Positions 4,871 through 6,934 of a stretch of DNA of 6,934 nucleotides are shown one piece after another. Both the position numbers and the translations under genes were made by a program. Source of the DNA: an uncultured Clostridia bacterium (GTDB lineage: Bacteria > Bacillota > Clostridia > Oscillospirales > Acutalibacteraceae); contig CAMWIZ010000044.1 of the NCBI GenBank assembly GCA_947174455.1, positions 1 to 6,934 on the forward strand, given 5' to 3'. The notes under the pieces were generated by a model. The model ran no database searches, had not been told where the DNA came from, and saw only the letters and a list, made by a program, of their open reading frames with translations. The first letter of the stretch is position 1, and each line of letters begins with the position of its first letter.

Positions 4871-6934
4871 ATGGTGAATGTAAAACCGGTAAAACTCGGA
4901 AATACAACCCGTATGAGTTTCGGTAAGATTGACGAAGTTATTGATATGCCAAATCTTATAGAAATTCAGAAAAAGTCCTATGAGTGGTTTTTGAACGACG
5001 GCCTGAAGGAAGTTTTTAAGGACGTCTCGGGTATAAGTGACCATTCGGGTAATTTAGTGCTTGATTTTGTTGATTACAAGCTTGATGTCGAGCATCCGAA
5101 TTACAGTGTGATTGAGTGTAAGGAGAGAGACGCTACTTATGCTGCACCGCTGAGAGTGGTTGCCCGTTTGATAAACAGGGAAACAGGCGAGGTTAAAGAG
5201 TCCAATATTTTTATGGGCGATTTCCCGCTTATGACTGCGAGCGGCACTTTTATAATAAACGGTGCCGAGCGTGTTATAGTATCACAGCTTGTAAGAAGTC
5301 CGGGCGTGTATTACAAAATGGATCACGACAAGACAGGTAAGGAGCTGTTCTCCTCAACTGTCATACCTAACAGGGGTGCTTGGCTTGAGTATGAGAACGA
5401 CGTTAATGACGTTTTCTATGTTAGAATAGATAAGAACAGAAAAATTCCGATAACTGTATTCATCAGAGCATTGGGTCTTGGTACGGACGGTGAAATTTTC
5501 GAGTACTTCGGCGATGACGAGAGAATGAAGGCAACTATTGAGAAAGACCCATGTAAGAATCAGGAGGAGGCACTTATTGAGGTTTACCGCAAGCTGCGTC
5601 CGAGTGAACCGCCGACAGTAGAAAGTGCCCAAACACATATTGACAATCTGTTCTTTGATCCGAGAAGATACGATATGTCAAGAGTTGGCAGACATAAGTA
5701 CAACAAGAAGCTTGGAATATCTTTGCGTTTGATAAACCAGACACTTGCCGCTCATGTAGTAAATCCAAGAACAGGCGAACTTATTGCACTTGAAGGCGAG
5801 GTTGTAAGCAGAGAAAAGGCACTTGAGATTGAAAATGCAGGTGTCAGCGAGGCTTTTATAAAGCTTGATAATGACAAGGTAATTAAGGTTATATCTAACG
5901 GTATGGTTGACCTTACCAAATATGTTGATTTTGATATTGCTGAGTGCGAAATTGACGAAAAGGTTCGTTTCAGTGTTCTTTGTGACATTCTCGACAGCGG
6001 ACTTGAGGGTGAAGAGCTTAAAGAGGAAATTGCAAAACGTAAGCCTGACCTCGTTCCTAATACCATAACTATTGATGATATTTTCTCCACAATTAACTAC
6101 ATGAACAACCTTGCTAACGGTGTTGGAACAACTGATGATATAGACCACTTGGGAAATCGTCGTATCCGCAGCGTGGGTGAGCTTTTACAGAATCAGTTCA
6201 GAATAGGCTTCTCCAGATTGGAAAGAGTTATTCGTGAGAGAATGACTTTGCAGGCACAGGATTTGGAGGCACTCACTCCAAACTCACTTATAAATATTAG
6301 ACCTGTAACTGCCGCTATAAAGGAGTTCTTCGGTTCATCACCGCTTTCTCAGTTCATGGATCAGAATAACCCGCTTGCTGAGCTTACACATAAAAGACGT
6401 TTGTCAGCCCTTGGTCCGGGCGGTTTGTCCAGAGATAGAGCAGGATTTGAGGTTCGTGACGTTCACTACAGCCACTACGGACGTATGTGTCCTATCGAGA
6501 CCCCTGAGGGCCCGAACATCGGACTTATCTCTTACCTTGCAACCTTCGCAAGAATAAATTCCTACGGCTTCATTGAGGCACCTTTCCGCAAAATTGACAA
6601 GGAAACAGGTGTTGTTACAGATGAGGTTGTTTACATGACAGCCGACGTTGAGGACGAGTTTATAGTTGCACAGGCTAATGAGCCTTTGGACGAAAATCAT
6701 CGCTTTGTTAACGCAAAGGTTAACGGTCGTTACAGAGATGAATTCGTTGAGCTTGAAGCTTCACGCTTTGATTTTATGGACGTTTCTCCTCGAATGGTTG
6801 TGTCCGTCGCTACAGCAATGATTCCTTTCCTTGAAAACGATGACGCAAACCGTGCCCTCATGGGCTCGAACATGCAGCGTCAGGCAGTGCCGCTTCTTGT
6901 TACGGAAGCACCTATTGTCGGAACAGGTATGGAG
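4871..6934 (+). CDS. rpoB: RNA polymerase beta subunit RpoB, 3' end outside window
   Basis: The first 688 residues of the beta subunit of bacterial RNA polymerase, which forms the catalytic centre with beta' and is the target of rifampicin. The protein begins [20 protein letters not shown]; a GGAG at 4857-4860, ten bases upstream, supports the ATG at 4871. Landmarks are [20 protein letters not shown] (about 133-152), the beta lobe (about 150-330), [20 protein letters not shown] (about 427-446) and the rifampicin region [20 protein letters not shown] (490-509), followed by RLSALGPGG. Then come [20 protein letters not shown] (from about 523) and [20 protein letters not shown] (about 656-675). 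Numbering is E. coli minus 19 around the drug site. Asp497, His507 and Ser512 are the wild-type residues at E. coli 516, 526 and 531, so the sequence predicts rifampicin sensitivity. One difference is Pro491 where E. coli has Gln510. Identity is certain; the remaining roughly 550 residues and the expected rpoC lie beyond the window. Confidence 0.98.
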   Translation, partial: MVNVKPVKLGNTTRMSFGKIDEVIDMPNLIEIQKKSYEWFLNDGLKEVFKDVSGISDHSGNLVLDFVDYKLDVEHPNYSVIECKERDATYAAPLRVVARLINRETGEVKESNIFMGDFPLMTASGTFIINGAERVIVSQLVRSPGVYYKMDHDKTGKELFSSTVIPNRGAWLEYENDVNDVFYVRIDKNRKIPITVFIRALGLGTDGEIFEYFGDDERMKATIEKDPCKNQEEALIEVYRKLRPSEPPTVESAQTHIDNLFFDPRRYDMSRVGRHKYNKKLGISLRLINQTLAAHVVNPRTGELIALEGEVVSREKALEIENAGVSEAFIKLDNDKVIKVISNGMVDLTKYVDFDIAECEIDEKVRFSVLCDILDSGLEGEELKEEIAKRKPDLVPNTITIDDIFSTINYMNNLANGVGTTDDIDHLGNRRIRSVGELLQNQFRIGFSRLERVIRERMTLQAQDLEALTPNSLINIRPVTAAIKEFFGSSPLSQFMDQNNPLAELTHKRRLSALGPGGLSRDRAGFEVRDVHYSHYGRMCPIETPEGPNIGLISYLATFARINSYGFIEAPFRKIDKETGVVTDEVVYMTADVEDEFIVAQANEPLDENHRFVNAKVNGRYRDEFVELEASRFDFMDVSPRMVVSVATAMIPFLENDDANRALMGSNMQRQAVPLLVTEAPIVGTGME

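Noticed and set aside
4650..4877. A 75-codon + strand frame overlapping the rpoB start
   Set aside because: Its nominal start lies on the -35 box of the rpoB promoter, it has no ribosome binding site, and most of it lies in the untranslated leader. It overlaps rpoB out of frame.
5354..6700. Several minus-strand open frames of 64-156 codons opposite rpoB
   Set aside because: They lie wholly antisense to a strongly conserved gene, overlap one another, and show no recognisable domain. They are shadows of rpoB codon structure.
1..6934. CRISPR array, tRNA, rRNA, transposase, prophage or toxin-antitoxin genes
   Set aside because: I looked for regularly spaced repeats, cloverleaf-like segments, and integrase, transposase or small two-gene toxin pairs, and saw none.

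Overview
The window reads as chromosomal DNA from a low-to-medium GC, Gram-positive anaerobe of the class Clostridia. A Ruminococcus/Oscillospiraceae-type gut bacterium is the best guess. This rests on the style of the RpoB sequence, the Shine-Dalgarno sites, the consensus sigma-A promoter, the YfhO family membrane protein and the codon choice. It is an inference from one locus and is not a species call. All genes lie on the + strand.

Layout. Positions 1-3501 hold a two-gene envelope glycosylation module. First comes the C-terminal bulk of a YfhO-family polytopic membrane protein, which runs in from the left edge. After a 71-nt gap containing a strong hairpin comes a GtrB/CsbB-like polyprenyl-phosphate glycosyltransferase. 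A clear intrinsic terminator at 3509-3544 closes this unit. Positions 3545-3769 are intergenic and contain a compact hairpin-rich element of about 134 bp, bounded by imperfect inverted repeats, that looks like a small interspersed repeat. Positions 3770-4426 encode an HD-domain phosphohydrolase of unknown substrate with a strong ribosome binding site. Positions 4427-4870 are non-coding. They carry overlapping small inverted repeats, an A/T-rich stretch, a perfect consensus sigma-A promoter (TTGACA, 17 nt, TATAAT) and a leader of about 186 nt. Positions 4871-6934 are the first 688 codons of rpoB (RNA polymerase beta subunit), including the whole rifampicin-resistance region; the gene runs off the right edge.

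How the genes relate. By analogy with the adjacent csbB-yfhO genes of Bacillus subtilis, the glycosyltransferase probably loads a sugar onto undecaprenyl phosphate inside the cell. The YfhO-like GT-C protein would then transfer it to an envelope polymer outside. A GtrA/GtcA-type flippase would be expected but is not in the window. The HD protein and rpoB look like separate transcription units. The main surprise is that rpoB has its own strong promoter and is not directly preceded by rplJ-rplL. I see no convincing sign of a previously undescribed system; the non-coding elements are the parts most worth checking.
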